Source: Alkalitalea saponilacus
GTDB taxonomy: Bacteria > Bacteroidota > Bacteroidia > Bacteroidales > Marinilabiliaceae
Assembly: GCF_900168165.1 (NCBI RefSeq)
Contig: NZ_FUYV01000024.1
Span: 1 to 58,814, forward strand
Direction: 5' to 3'
DNA: 58,814 nucleotides
Part shown: piece by piece, positions 8,477-17,698 of the stretch
Layout: every line of letters starts with the position of its first letter
Numbering within the stretch: the first letter of the stretch is position 1
Notes under the pieces: generated by a model
Databases searched by the model: none
What the model saw: the letters and a program-made list of their open reading frames with translations, nothing else
What the model was told of the DNA's origin: nothing
Made by a program: the position numbers and the translations under genes

Positions 8477-9271
8477 TCAATTTCGTTCAGAATTTCGCTC
8501 CGTTTCATATGTACGGATAATACTTTCTGATATCAAAGCATAAATATCATGATGAAAAGTTTCACCATTAAGCGACTCCTGATGCAATTGTATAACCTGC
8601 TTATCGTTTCTTCTTGCAGGACCTGTTTGTGCATGAACAGGTTTTATTGATAAGGCTTTTCTTGTAGTTTCACTAATTAGCGGTTCCAATAACGAAAACT
8701 CCATGCCCTGCTTTTCAAGCAAGTCATCGGCCAACACATAAAGATGGTTCACAAAATTGCAGGCAAAAACCGCAGCAATATGCAATGCCTTCCTGTGTTC
8801 GCCATTAGCCTTTTGAACCCTGGTACTGATGTGCTGAGCTACTTCGATGATTACATTTTTGCTGTGAGAGATATTCCCTTCAATCAATACAGGAACTTTC
8901 TTAAAATCCAACTCCTTATCTTTGGTAAAAGTCTGAAACGGATAAAAGACACCATACAAATTAAACCTGTTCAGAACTTCCATTGGGACACTCCCGGCCG
9001 TATGCACGACCACACCTTTAACCAAAGGCATTTCATGGGCTATGGTTTCGATCGCTCCATCGGAAACCGATAAGATATACATATCGGAAGTAACATCCAT
9101 CTGCTTTAAATTATCTATGGCAGATGCTTCCACCATACCGGCTAAAACTTCAGCATTGACAATATCGCGACTATACACCTGAACAATCGAAAAACCAGCA
9201 TTTTTCAAAGCAATGGCTAAATGTGTTGCAACATTTCCTGCACCGATGAGTATAATTTTATTAATCTCCAT
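8477..9271 (-). CDS. Rossmann-fold plus DUF2520 protein
   Basis: 264 residues. The N-terminal 120 residues form an NAD(P)-binding Rossmann domain (IILIGAGNVATHLAIAL), like F420-dependent NADP reductase and ProC-like proteins. The C-terminal half is DUF2520, recognised by EHRKALHIAAVFACNFVNHLY. The family is often annotated as a putative oxidoreductase and its substrate is unknown. It is frequently found next to KdsC-like phosphatase and Maf genes in Bacteroidota, as here. First gene of the tight minus-strand run down to the S46 peptidase. Confidence 0.85.
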   Translation of the reverse strand: MEINKIILIGAGNVATHLAIALKNAGFSIVQVYSRDIVNAEVLAGMVEASAIDNLKQMDVTSDMYILSVSDGAIETIAHEMPLVKGVVVHTAGSVPMEVLNRFNLYGVFYPFQTFTKDKELDFKKVPVLIEGNISHSKNVIIEVAQHISTRVQKANGEHRKALHIAAVFACNFVNHLYVLADDLLEKQGMEFSLLEPLISETTRKALSIKPVHAQTGPARRNDKQVIQLHQESLNGETFHHDIYALISESIIRTYETERNSERN

Positions 9272-9285
9272 ATTAGTGATCTGTT

Positions 9286-9367
9286 AATCAGTGAACAGTA
9301 ATCAGTGAACAGGCAGAATAGTTATATCTTTTTACCCTTTCACCCTTTTACCCTTTATCCCTTTAAC
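9286..9367. repeat. short direct repeats and CCCTTT-rich tract
   Basis: AATCAGTGAACAG occurs twice in tandem (9286-9298, 9300-9312). From about 9331 to 9367 four imperfect units of the form (C/T/A)CCCTTT follow. The tract lies between two minus-strand genes and looks like a slippage-prone spacer. Confidence 0.6.
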
Positions 9368-9423
9368 CATCTATCCATTTTATCCTAATTGCCCTGCCAA
9401 CATTACAACCATTCCCTCTTCCA

Positions 9424-10647
9424 TCAATTTCGTCTTCGTCTTGGTTGACGGTTTCTCAAATCAATCTCATCGTAAAACACCCAACGGTTATTTTCAAAGC
9501 GCAATCCGTTATGAGAAAAATCCGGACCCATATACCTTGGATCGTCGGGATAGAAAGGGTCAAACGATGAAAGATTGTCCATCACGATCATACGTTCGTT
9601 TCTATCAAATCGCAACATCATATTTGCACGAACACTATACTCAAAAACCATTCGGTTTTTGATATCACGTCCCTGCATAAAAATAGGTTTTCCAAAAACC
9701 GGATGGCCATCATCACCAAACGACAAGACATCAATTACTCGAATTTTTGTGAATGCATTATGAGCATTATATCCCAAAAGCGTATAAATGATTTTTCCAC
9801 TCACTGTTTGTTCAATAACATCGTAGTAAACAGCTCCGAACCATTCAGTTGGCAAGTGCATTTCGCGCTCAGGGTTTTTAGTATGCCGATGCCTGTCGTG
9901 GAGTTCGAAAACGTTGATCTGGTCATTATCTAAAACAGCAACAAGACCGTAAGAGGCATTATCTCCATTAAAGTAAGCAATGTTCCATGTACAAATTTTC
10001 ACCTTTTGGTTACTTGATATTAAGGTGGACATCCTGTCAAACCCTTTAAAATCGTCAGTATGCAGTTCTTCTACTTCAAGAACGCTTTTTAAGCGTTCTC
10101 TAATCTTTTCACTTAACAGCTCCTTTTCGGTATCTTCTGTAGTCGCAACCAATTTGTGAAATAAAATTTTCAGCTCTAAATCGGGAATATACCTGATCTC
10201 CTCACCATGATTGAAAAATCGCATCCCATTTACCCACTGATGGCCATCTATGAGCACAAACTCTGAGGATAAATCACTTCCAATATCGGGTGTGGTTTCC
10301 GTTTCAATGTGAAACAAACGGAATTGATCATTCTTATGCTTAATTAAAAAAATTAGTCGGGAATTGATATAGCGATATGGCAAAACACCGGCAAGAACTA
10401 AGATGGAAGAATCGGAGTTAAATCGTGAGATCCAATCATCCGGAAGAAAATCATCCAGATTATCTAGCGTTAAATCAACGGAACGTTGATTTAAATTGGT
10501 AATGAATTGCGCGTATCTGAAATTCTTTTCGTTGTCATCAAATGAACTCATCTGACTCCATTGCTCAGGGAACGAGTCAACACTTGCATGAATTTCCGAA
10601 CCATAGGTTACAACCAACAAAAACAAAGACAATGTCCGAATCACCAT
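9424..10647 (-). CDS. uncharacterised exported protein
   Basis: 407 residues with a signal peptide (MVIRTLSLFLLVVTYGSEIHA). I do not recognise a named domain. The mature part is beta-rich; the central part contains a WNIAYFNGDNASYG block, a stretch GAVYYDVIEQTVSGKIIYTLLGYNAHN, and a conserved-looking FDPFYPDDPRYMGPD near the C-terminus; it ends in a basic RNRQPRRRRN tail. Proteins with this pattern occur widely in Bacteroidota as hypothetical proteins. No catalytic motif seen. Monocistronic, with an operator-like direct repeat just upstream. Confidence 0.75.
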   Translation of the reverse strand: MVIRTLSLFLLVVTYGSEIHASVDSFPEQWSQMSSFDDNEKNFRYAQFITNLNQRSVDLTLDNLDDFLPDDWISRFNSDSSILVLAGVLPYRYINSRLIFLIKHKNDQFRLFHIETETTPDIGSDLSSEFVLIDGHQWVNGMRFFNHGEEIRYIPDLELKILFHKLVATTEDTEKELLSEKIRERLKSVLEVEELHTDDFKGFDRMSTLISSNQKVKICTWNIAYFNGDNASYGLVAVLDNDQINVFELHDRHRHTKNPEREMHLPTEWFGAVYYDVIEQTVSGKIIYTLLGYNAHNAFTKIRVIDVLSFGDDGHPVFGKPIFMQGRDIKNRMVFEYSVRANMMLRFDRNERMIVMDNLSSFDPFYPDDPRYMGPDFSHNGLRFENNRWVFYDEIDLRNRQPRRRRN

Positions 10648-10659
10648 TTCATATTATTT

Positions 10660-10710
10660 AAATATCAAACCAAAATCTTGGTTCGTTTTAATCAAATATC
10701 AAACCAAAAT
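10660..10710. repeat. 17-bp perfect direct repeat in a divergent promoter region
   Basis: AAATATCAAACCAAAAT is found at 10660-10676 and again at 10694-10710. An AACCAA...TTGGTT inverted motif overlaps the first copy and the spacer. The repeats sit 12 bases before the start of the minus-strand exported-protein gene and about 150 bases before the plus-strand small membrane protein, where a regulator could act. Confidence 0.6.
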
Positions 10711-10801
10711 TAATATAAAAAGTCAGCTTTAATATAATCATTAACGGTTAAAAAAACAGAATCATATAAGCTGGTCTATTTTATTTATATGTTTTTATTT
10801 A

Positions 10802-10809
10802 TATATTTG
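10802..10809 (+). promoter_or_regulatory. -7 promoter element before the small membrane protein
   Basis: TATATTTG matches the TAnnTTTG -7 box of Bacteroidota promoters. No TTG lies at the right distance upstream, so only half of the consensus is present. Confidence 0.35.
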
Positions 10810-10854
10810 CATTTTTACATTTATCTACAATCTAATAAATTTAACAATAAATAT

Positions 10855-11043
10855 ATGGAGGGAGAAAAACCAAAAAAGCGCATGCAAATCGCAAAACCGA
10901 TCATATTTGTTTTTGTAGGAGGTATCATGGGGTTTCTATATTACAATTTTATTGGTTGTAATGGCGGCTGTTCAATTACTTCAACTCCGGTAAACAGCAT
11001 AATAACCGGTGCCTTGCTTGGCGGAATATGGGGAATAAAATAA
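10855..11043 (+). CDS. small membrane protein, DUF6132-like
   Basis: 62 residues from the ATG at 10855; the frame is open up to 10789, but the upstream part is AT-rich promoter DNA. A basic N-terminus (EGEKPKKRMQ) precedes a hydrophobic segment, then FIGCNGGCSITSTPVNS and a second short Gly-rich hydrophobic segment. The GCxGxCxITSxP block is typical of the DUF6132 family of short Bacteroidota inner-membrane proteins, as far as I can recall. Related motifs occur in rhodanese-associated YgaP-like membrane proteins. Function unknown. Confidence 0.7.
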   Translation: MEGEKPKKRMQIAKPIIFVFVGGIMGFLYYNFIGCNGGCSITSTPVNSIITGALLGGIWGIK

Positions 11044-11117
11044 CGAAATCGTGATTTTTGTTATTTAAACTCATAAAGATTTATTGTAACTTTTTTCCAT
11101 AAAAAAACATTGAATTT

Positions 11118-12149
11118 ATGGAAAAGATGCGCGCATTGGTAAAAGCAAAACCCGAGCCGGGAATATGGATGCAGGAGATTCCGGTACCGGAACCCGGGCA
11201 TAATGACGTTCTGATAAAAATAACAAAAACATCTATTTGCGGAACTGACTTGCATATATATAATTGGGATGAATGGGCGCAAAACAACATTAAAACACCT
11301 ATGACCATAGGTCATGAATATGTTGGTTATGTGGCCAAAAAAGGTTCGGAAGTAAAGAATGTAAAGGAAGGCGATCGCGTAACCGGAGAAGGCCATATAG
11401 CATGCGAACACTGCCGAAACTGCAGACGAGGTCGTCAGCATATTTGTGAAAAGACCATTGGAATTGGAGTAAACATAAACGGTGCATTTGCCGATTATGT
11501 GCTTGTTCCATCGAACAACGTGATGAAAATCAGCTCAAAAATTCCTGATGAGATTGTCTCAATCATGGATCCTTTTGGCAATGCAACACATACGGCACTA
11601 TCTTTCCCTCTTATTGGCGAAGATGTTTTGGTTACGGGAGCCGGATTAATTGGAAGCATGTGCGTGGCCGTAGCAAAGTTCGCCGGAGCCAGATATGTTG
11701 TAGCCACCGAACTAAATGGTTATAGAGCCAGCCTTGCAAAAAAAATGGGTGCCACCAAAGTCATTAATCCAAAAGAAGAGAATCTTTCTGATGTAATTAA
11801 AGAGCTTGGAATGATAGGTTTTGATATTGGTCTTGAGTGTTCCGGATCCACCGCCGCGTTTAATCAGATGCTCGATCACATGTACAATTCAGGCAAAATT
11901 GCACTGTTGGGAATTTTACCTGCCAAAACCATGGTAGACTGGAATAAGATGATTTTTAAAGGACTGACTTTAAAAGGAATTTATGGCAGAGAGATGTTTG
12001 AAACATGGTATCATATGGAACAGATGTTGATGTCAGGATTAGACATTTCTCCTTTAATCACTCACCGGTTCAACATTGATGAATATCAAAAAGGATTTGA
12101 TATCATGCAAACAGGAAATTGCGGGAAAGTGATTTTAAACTGGGAGTGA
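11118..12149 (+). CDS. tdh: L-threonine 3-dehydrogenase
   Basis: 343 residues, a zinc-containing medium-chain dehydrogenase. Catalytic zinc ligands are in SICGTDLH and GHEYVGYV; the structural zinc site is the four-Cys cluster [15 protein letters not shown] near residues 97-111; the NAD-binding loop is [10 protein letters not shown] near 175. Overall sequence fits bacterial Tdh along its full length (E. coli enzyme 341 residues). It oxidises threonine to 2-amino-3-ketobutyrate. The partner gene kbl, often adjacent, is not in the window. Start at ATG 11118; ATG at 11127 is possible. Confidence 0.92.
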   Translation: MEKMRALVKAKPEPGIWMQEIPVPEPGHNDVLIKITKTSICGTDLHIYNWDEWAQNNIKTPMTIGHEYVGYVAKKGSEVKNVKEGDRVTGEGHIACEHCRNCRRGRQHICEKTIGIGVNINGAFADYVLVPSNNVMKISSKIPDEIVSIMDPFGNATHTALSFPLIGEDVLVTGAGLIGSMCVAVAKFAGARYVVATELNGYRASLAKKMGATKVINPKEENLSDVIKELGMIGFDIGLECSGSTAAFNQMLDHMYNSGKIALLGILPAKTMVDWNKMIFKGLTLKGIYGREMFETWYHMEQMLMSGLDISPLITHRFNIDEYQKGFDIMQTGNCGKVILNWE

Positions 12150-12158
12150 TATAAAATA

Positions 12159-12196
12159 ATCAAGCAGGATTAATTCTTGAATTAATCCTGCTTGAT
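12159..12196. terminator. bidirectional terminator between tdh and purL
   Basis: A perfect 17-bp stem (12159-12175 with 12180-12196) with a CTTG loop, ten bases after the tdh stop and 16 bases past the purL stop on the other strand. No long T-run on the plus side; the structure suits both convergent genes. Confidence 0.8.
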
Positions 12197-12212
12197 ACAT
12201 GTTTTTTATAAT

Positions 12213-15200
12213 CTACTTTTTGCTTTCAACCCATTTTCGGGCATTAACAAAAGCCTCCAGCCATGGTGTCACCTCATCATTTTTTCGATTGCTTGGATAA
12301 TGCGCCCATTGCCATGGGAAAACAGCCCGCTCCAAGTGAGGCATCATTGCAAGATGGCGACCATTTGCTGAACAAATGCCAGCTACATTATAATCGCTTC
12401 CGTTTGGATTGGCCGGATACCCTTCATAACCGTAATAACCAATTACATTGTAGGCGCTTTTGTCCATTGGTAGTTTGAATTTTCCTTCCCCATGAGCAAT
12501 CCAAATCCCGAGACGACTTCCAGACAAAGAGTTAAACATGACAGAATTATTGTCCGGGATTACCATATTTACAAAACCGGATTCAAACTTATGCGATTCG
12601 TTATGCAACATTTTAGGTTTCTGCTCGTGCTCCGGATAAACCAATCCAAGTTCCACCATCAGCTGACAACCGTTACAAACTCCTAAACTTAAAGTGTTTT
12701 CTCTTTCATAAAAAGCATTAAGTGATTTCTTTGCAGCATCGTTATATAGAAACGCTCCAGCCCAACCTTTGGCTGAACCTAATACATCGGAGTTACTAAA
12801 ACCACCTACAAAAACAATAAAATCAATATCTGCAAGAGTTTCACGACCGGTAATCAAATCAGTCATATGAACATCCACCACATCGAATCCGGCAAGATAA
12901 AGAGAATAAGCCATTTCTCTGTCCCCATTGACTCCCTTTTCACGAATGATGGCAGCTTTTGCATTACGCTTACCACTTTCGGGCAGAGCGTCCAGTTTAA
13001 GTGAATTCAAAGATCCTTTGAATTCTTTATCAATTTTAAACGATAGCGGTTGTAATTTGTAATTTTCGAAACGTGCAGCAGCTTGTTCTGCTCCACTCTG
13101 TTTTCGATCCAGAAGGTATGAAGTTTTATACCACAGATCACGCATTTCATCGATATTAATTGAGATATTGTCTCCTTTACCTTCAATTATCAAATTACGA
13201 TCTTTAATTGGTTTACCAATTAAAGTATATTCAATTTCGTATTTCTCAAGAATAGATGCGACAGCTTTTTCATCTTCAACCTGAATGATCACTCCGGGAT
13301 TCTCTGAAAAAAGAATTTTAACAACATCCTCTTCCTCGAACACCGAAAGATCTGCTTTAATACCATAACTTGTGTTGGCAAAACACATTTCAAGTAAAGC
13401 CGTAACAAGACCTCCAGCTGATATATCATGTCCAGCGAGAATCAGACCGTTTTTAATCAGCTCCTGAATTGCAGCAAATCCTTGTGAAAAATATTCAACG
13501 TCTGTAACCGTGGGCGTTTCATTCCCCAATTGATTGAGAATTTGGGCAAAACTACTTCCACCAAGTTTCAATCCATCGAATGACAAATCAACATGTAACA
13601 GTTTGGTGTCACTGTTCCTTACTAATACAGGTTCAACAACTTTTCGAATGTCACTCACTTCGCCCACTGAGCTTACGATAACCGTACCCGGTGAAAAAAC
13701 CTGATCTCCATCCTTGTATTTTTGAGTCATGGACAGAGAATCCTTTCCCGTGGGAACGTTGATTCCCAAATCAGTAGTAAAATCACTGAGAGCCTCAACA
13801 GCTTTGTACAAACGTGCATCTTCACCCTTGTTTTTACAAGGCCACATCCAGTTCGCACTTAAACTCACCCCTTTAAGTCCATGTGTTAATGGTGCCCAAA
13901 CAAGGTTTGTAAGAGCCTCAGCTACAGAAAGCACGGATCCCGCAGCAGGATCAATCAGCGCAGGAGCCGGTGCATGTCCGATGGATGTAGCAACTCCTTC
14001 AATTCCACGATAATCAATAGAGGTAACCCCAACGTTGTTTAAAGGAAGTTGGATCTCCCCGGCACATTGTTGTTTGGCAACGCGTCCGGTAACCGAGCGG
14101 TCAACTTTATTGGTAAGCCAATCCTTACAAGCAACAGCCTCCAGTTGAAGCACATCCTTAATATATTGCTCTATTTGAGATACATCATAGTTTAAACCGG
14201 AAAAGTTATCCTCAACCGTTTCATCATTCATGATGGTTTTTGGAGGGTTTCCAAACATATCGGCCAATTGCCAATTGATAGGTGCATTTCCTTTGGAGTC
14301 CTCAAACTTAAGATGCATATCGCCAGTAGTTTCACCCACTACGTACATAGGTGAACGTTCTCTTTCGGCAACTCTCTTTAAATCTTCAATATCCTTTTCA
14401 TTTAAGACCAATCCCATTCTCTCCTGCGATTCATTACCAACAATCTCGCGAGCAGAAAGAGTTGGGTCTCCAACAGGCAATTTATCAAGGTGAATGGTAC
14501 CTCCTGTGGTTTCGACCAATTCTGAAAGGCAATTTAAGTGGCCACCGGCTCCATGATCATGAATGGAAACGATTGGATTCTCATCCCTCTCTACCATAGC
14601 ACGTATGGCATTCATGGCTCTTTTCTGCATTTCGGGATTTGAACGCTGAACAGCGTTCAATTCAATGCTGTTGTCATATTCACCTGTAGCAACAGAAGAT
14701 ACTGCTCCTCCCCCCATTCCAATCCGGTAGTTATCTCCTCCAAGTACAACAACTTTATCACCTTTCGAAGGATCGTCCTTTAAACTATCACTTTTTCTTG
14801 CAAAACCAATTCCTCCTGCAAGCATGATCACTTTATCAAAAGCAAATTTCTTTTGATTCTCGAAATGCTCAAAAGTAAGAACAGATCCACAAATCAGAGG
14901 TTGACCAAATTTGTTACCAAAATCACTAGCTCCATTCGAAGCTTTTACAAGAATTTGTTCAGGCGTTTGATAAAGCCAAGGCCTTTCAGGAATATTTTTC
15001 TCCCAATCTCTTCCTCCATCGGGACGCGGATAACTTGTCATGTACACAGCAGTTCCGGCTAACGGCAGAGACCCTTTCCCTCCTGCCAGACGGTCACGAA
15101 TTTCTCCTCCTGTACCAGTAGCTGCTCCGTTAAAAGGTTCAACCGTTGTCGGGAAATTGTGTGTTTCCGCTTTTAGTGATATAACCGTTTCAATCTCTTT

Positions 15201-15905
15201 CTCAGTAAATAAATCAGGCTTGTCTTGTGTTTTGGGCGCAAATTGACTCGCAACAGGTCCCTGTATAAAGGCTACATTATCTTTGTAAGCAGAAATCAGA
15301 TAATTTGGATTCTCTTTTGAAGTGCGCTTAATCAACTGAAAAAGAGAACTCTGTTTCTCTTCTCCATCGATGATAAATATCCCATTAAAGATTTTATGAC
15401 GACAGTGTTCTGAATTAACTTGTGAGAAACCGAAAACCTCACTATCAGTTAATTTTCGCCCAAGACGTTTACTTAGGTCATTCAGATAACTGATTTCATC
15501 AGTACTTAAAGCAAGTCCCTCTTTTTGATTGTAGGCAGAAACATCTTCAATGTATACAATCTCATCGGGCTTTTTGTTGATATCAAAAAGAGTTTGATCT
15601 ATGCCATAATACATTTTCTGCAACATAGGATCAAATGTTGCTTCGGCACTTTCAACACCGAAAAGCTCTTCAATCCTCAAAATTCCGGAGATGCCCATAT
15701 TTTGAGTTATCTCAACAGCATTTGTACTCCAGGGAGTTATCATTTCCCGTCGGGGTCCAACAAAAAAACCTTCCAGATTACCAACATCCAGAAGTTTTGC
15801 ATTACTGAATAACCATTCCAGTTTTTGAATATCTTCATCAGACAGTTGCCCCTTAACATGCACTGCCAAAACCTGATTGGAGTTACCCCCGAAAAAAAGA
15901 ACCAT
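12213..15905 (-). CDS. purL: phosphoribosylformylglycinamidine synthase (large single-chain)
   Basis: 1230 residues, the long form that combines PurS, PurL and PurQ regions. It converts FGAR plus glutamine and ATP to FGAM in purine synthesis. An N-terminal PurS-like part is followed by two AIRS-like halves (KAETHNFPTTVEPFNGAATGTGGEIRD near 240; NVPTGKDSLSM near 720) and a C-terminal class I glutamine amidotransferase with the nucleophile Cys in LGVCNGCQLM and a terminal His/Glu region (MMPHLERAVFPWQW). Monocistronic and convergent with tdh. The family's usual length for this form is 1230-1300 residues. Confidence 0.97.
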   Translation of the reverse strand: MVLFFGGNSNQVLAVHVKGQLSDEDIQKLEWLFSNAKLLDVGNLEGFFVGPRREMITPWSTNAVEITQNMGISGILRIEELFGVESAEATFDPMLQKMYYGIDQTLFDINKKPDEIVYIEDVSAYNQKEGLALSTDEISYLNDLSKRLGRKLTDSEVFGFSQVNSEHCRHKIFNGIFIIDGEEKQSSLFQLIKRTSKENPNYLISAYKDNVAFIQGPVASQFAPKTQDKPDLFTEKEIETVISLKAETHNFPTTVEPFNGAATGTGGEIRDRLAGGKGSLPLAGTAVYMTSYPRPDGGRDWEKNIPERPWLYQTPEQILVKASNGASDFGNKFGQPLICGSVLTFEHFENQKKFAFDKVIMLAGGIGFARKSDSLKDDPSKGDKVVVLGGDNYRIGMGGGAVSSVATGEYDNSIELNAVQRSNPEMQKRAMNAIRAMVERDENPIVSIHDHGAGGHLNCLSELVETTGGTIHLDKLPVGDPTLSAREIVGNESQERMGLVLNEKDIEDLKRVAERERSPMYVVGETTGDMHLKFEDSKGNAPINWQLADMFGNPPKTIMNDETVEDNFSGLNYDVSQIEQYIKDVLQLEAVACKDWLTNKVDRSVTGRVAKQQCAGEIQLPLNNVGVTSIDYRGIEGVATSIGHAPAPALIDPAAGSVLSVAEALTNLVWAPLTHGLKGVSLSANWMWPCKNKGEDARLYKAVEALSDFTTDLGINVPTGKDSLSMTQKYKDGDQVFSPGTVIVSSVGEVSDIRKVVEPVLVRNSDTKLLHVDLSFDGLKLGGSSFAQILNQLGNETPTVTDVEYFSQGFAAIQELIKNGLILAGHDISAGGLVTALLEMCFANTSYGIKADLSVFEEEDVVKILFSENPGVIIQVEDEKAVASILEKYEIEYTLIGKPIKDRNLIIEGKGDNISINIDEMRDLWYKTSYLLDRKQSGAEQAAARFENYKLQPLSFKIDKEFKGSLNSLKLDALPESGKRNAKAAIIREKGVNGDREMAYSLYLAGFDVVDVHMTDLITGRETLADIDFIVFVGGFSNSDVLGSAKGWAGAFLYNDAAKKSLNAFYERENTLSLGVCNGCQLMVELGLVYPEHEQKPKMLHNESHKFESGFVNMVIPDNNSVMFNSLSGSRLGIWIAHGEGKFKLPMDKSAYNVIGYYGYEGYPANPNGSDYNVAGICSANGRHLAMMPHLERAVFPWQWAHYPSNRKNDEVTPWLEAFVNARKWVESKK

Positions 15906-16040
15906 GAATTATGCTTTTATTTTGGATTAATTTCTGTGGAATTCGATGCAAATTTAATCAATTGCAATTGTATGCCAACATAAAAAGATGAAAAACAAAA
16001 AATCTCTCTCATATATGCATAATAATCAAGGTACTCTTCC

Positions 16041-17618
16041 TTATTCGTTATCGTTCCACGGCACCTTTGGTGATCTGTAGAAGTTAATCCCTTTGGCTTT
16101 TAACCTTTCACCATGCTTGGCCAGTCGGAATTTGTATTCATCCCAATTTCTCTGATCCATATCAGCCCATGCAATTTCTGCAATACCGGGAAGTCTTGGA
16201 AAAACCATATATTCAATGTCCTCCATGGTTTCAACTGTTTCAGTCCATAATGGAGACTCAACACCAATAATAAATTCTTCCGGCACTCCATCAATGAAAG
16301 TAGTTGGATCCCAATTATAAGCCTCATCAACCTCAGTGTAACCAGCCCAGTTTAAACCAAGTACAGTGGTTGAATCGTATTTCATATCTAGGTAAGCATG
16401 TTTGGCAGGAGACATTATGATACGAGCATTCTGTTCAATAGCTAGACGGGCATTTTCCGGACTGGCCCATAACTGCACTATAGAGGTTGGCGAAAGATCA
16501 GCCGTAGCGATTTCATCCCAACCAATCATTGTTAAGCCATAGGAATTTATGATATCCTGAGCACGATTAATAAAATAGACATAGTCATCTTTAGGTGTTA
16601 CGTGGGATTCATCACCCCCAATATGGAAAAAGGAACCATTAATCAATGCTGCTATCTCTCTTACAACATCATCTACAAATTGATAGGTAATTTCTTTCCT
16701 GGTGGCAAGAGTACTAAATCCCACTTCCATTCCAGTGTAAAGTTCGCGAGCCACACCATCCTCGTTTAATTCAGGATAGGATGCCAGTGCAGCATTGGTA
16801 TGCCCGGGCATGTCTATTTCTGGAATTACAGTAATATACCTTTCGTCAGCATATTTCACGATCTCCAAGAACTCCTCCTGGGTATAATACCCCCCTTCAC
16901 CTCCTCCAACTTGTGTTGATCCACCAATTTCTGTAAGCTTTGGCCATGATTTGATTTCCAATCTCCACCCCTGATCATCTGACAAATGCATATGGAACCG
17001 ATTCATTTTATATGCCGCCATAAAGTCGATAAACCTTTTCACATCATCTACATCAAAAAAATGTCTGCTTACATCAAGCATGGCTCCACGGTGTTCATAT
17101 CTTGGGTAATCTCTGATTACTCCAGTACCAATTAACCAACGTTCGGATTGCACATCATTCATTTCAATTTGCACCGGGAAGAGTTGGCGAAGTGTTTGCA
17201 ATCCCCAGAATAATCCTACAGGTTTATTGGCATTTAACCGAACATGATCATCATCTACAAATAATTCATATCCTTCTTCTCCCAGTTCAGGAAAATCATC
17301 CACTAATAAAACTAAAGACTCTTCAATTGATTGACCAGATTTTTGAAAAACCGGAACATCAAAACCGGAAGATTTTCTTAAAAGCTCTGCAAAAATCTCT
17401 GCACTCCTCATTACTTCATCGTGTTCAGAATCGACCATGATTCTGAAGGATTGCGTTACTTCAAATGCTCCAAAGGCCGGGATTATTTCTTTTGGAACCG
17501 GAATCAAATCGGCATTCGATATGTCTATTTTAGGAACTTTATTGCAGGAAATTCCAATTAAAAGAATTGCGAATAAAGGAAAAGCAAGATTTAGAATGTT
17601 TGCAGAGTTTTTATTCAT
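16041..17618 (-). CDS. GH20 beta-N-acetylhexosaminidase lipoprotein
   Basis: 525 residues. The N-terminus is a lipoprotein signal (FAILLIGISC, lipobox Cys at 26). A GH20b-type domain occupies about 40-165, and the catalytic barrel follows with HRGAMLDVSRHFF, MHLSDDQGWRLEIK and HIGGDESH; the substrate-assisted catalytic pair is Asp336-Glu337. Tryptophans of the active site are in TMIGWDE and LWTETVE. It releases terminal GlcNAc or GalNAc from glycans or chitobiose, probably at the cell surface or in the periplasm. An 80-base gap with inverted repeats separates it from a GntR-type regulator gene upstream on the same strand, suggesting local control. Confidence 0.94.
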   Translation of the reverse strand: MNKNSANILNLAFPLFAILLIGISCNKVPKIDISNADLIPVPKEIIPAFGAFEVTQSFRIMVDSEHDEVMRSAEIFAELLRKSSGFDVPVFQKSGQSIEESLVLLVDDFPELGEEGYELFVDDDHVRLNANKPVGLFWGLQTLRQLFPVQIEMNDVQSERWLIGTGVIRDYPRYEHRGAMLDVSRHFFDVDDVKRFIDFMAAYKMNRFHMHLSDDQGWRLEIKSWPKLTEIGGSTQVGGGEGGYYTQEEFLEIVKYADERYITVIPEIDMPGHTNAALASYPELNEDGVARELYTGMEVGFSTLATRKEITYQFVDDVVREIAALINGSFFHIGGDESHVTPKDDYVYFINRAQDIINSYGLTMIGWDEIATADLSPTSIVQLWASPENARLAIEQNARIIMSPAKHAYLDMKYDSTTVLGLNWAGYTEVDEAYNWDPTTFIDGVPEEFIIGVESPLWTETVETMEDIEYMVFPRLPGIAEIAWADMDQRNWDEYKFRLAKHGERLKAKGINFYRSPKVPWNDNE

Positions 17619-17633
17619 AGCTTAAAATTTATT

Positions 17634-17678
17634 TGGTTAACCATATAAATTTAATGAAATTCTTCGATTTTCATTAAA
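17634..17678. promoter_or_regulatory. two inverted repeats between gntR-type gene and GH20 gene
   Basis: TGGTTAACCA (17634-17643) is a perfect 10-bp palindrome. Beside it, TTTAATGAAA (17650-17659) and TTTCATTAAA (17669-17678) form a perfect 10-bp inverted repeat around a 9-base spacer. Both lie in the 80-base gap directly before the hexosaminidase start. They are candidate operators for the adjacent GntR-family regulator; the second could also be a weak hairpin at the end of the regulator transcript. Confidence 0.5.
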
Positions 17679-17698
17679 AATTATTGCATGATTCCAAA

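Noticed and set aside
11061-11441. 126-residue minus-strand frame over the start of tdh
   Set aside because: Antisense shadow of a clear tdh reading frame.
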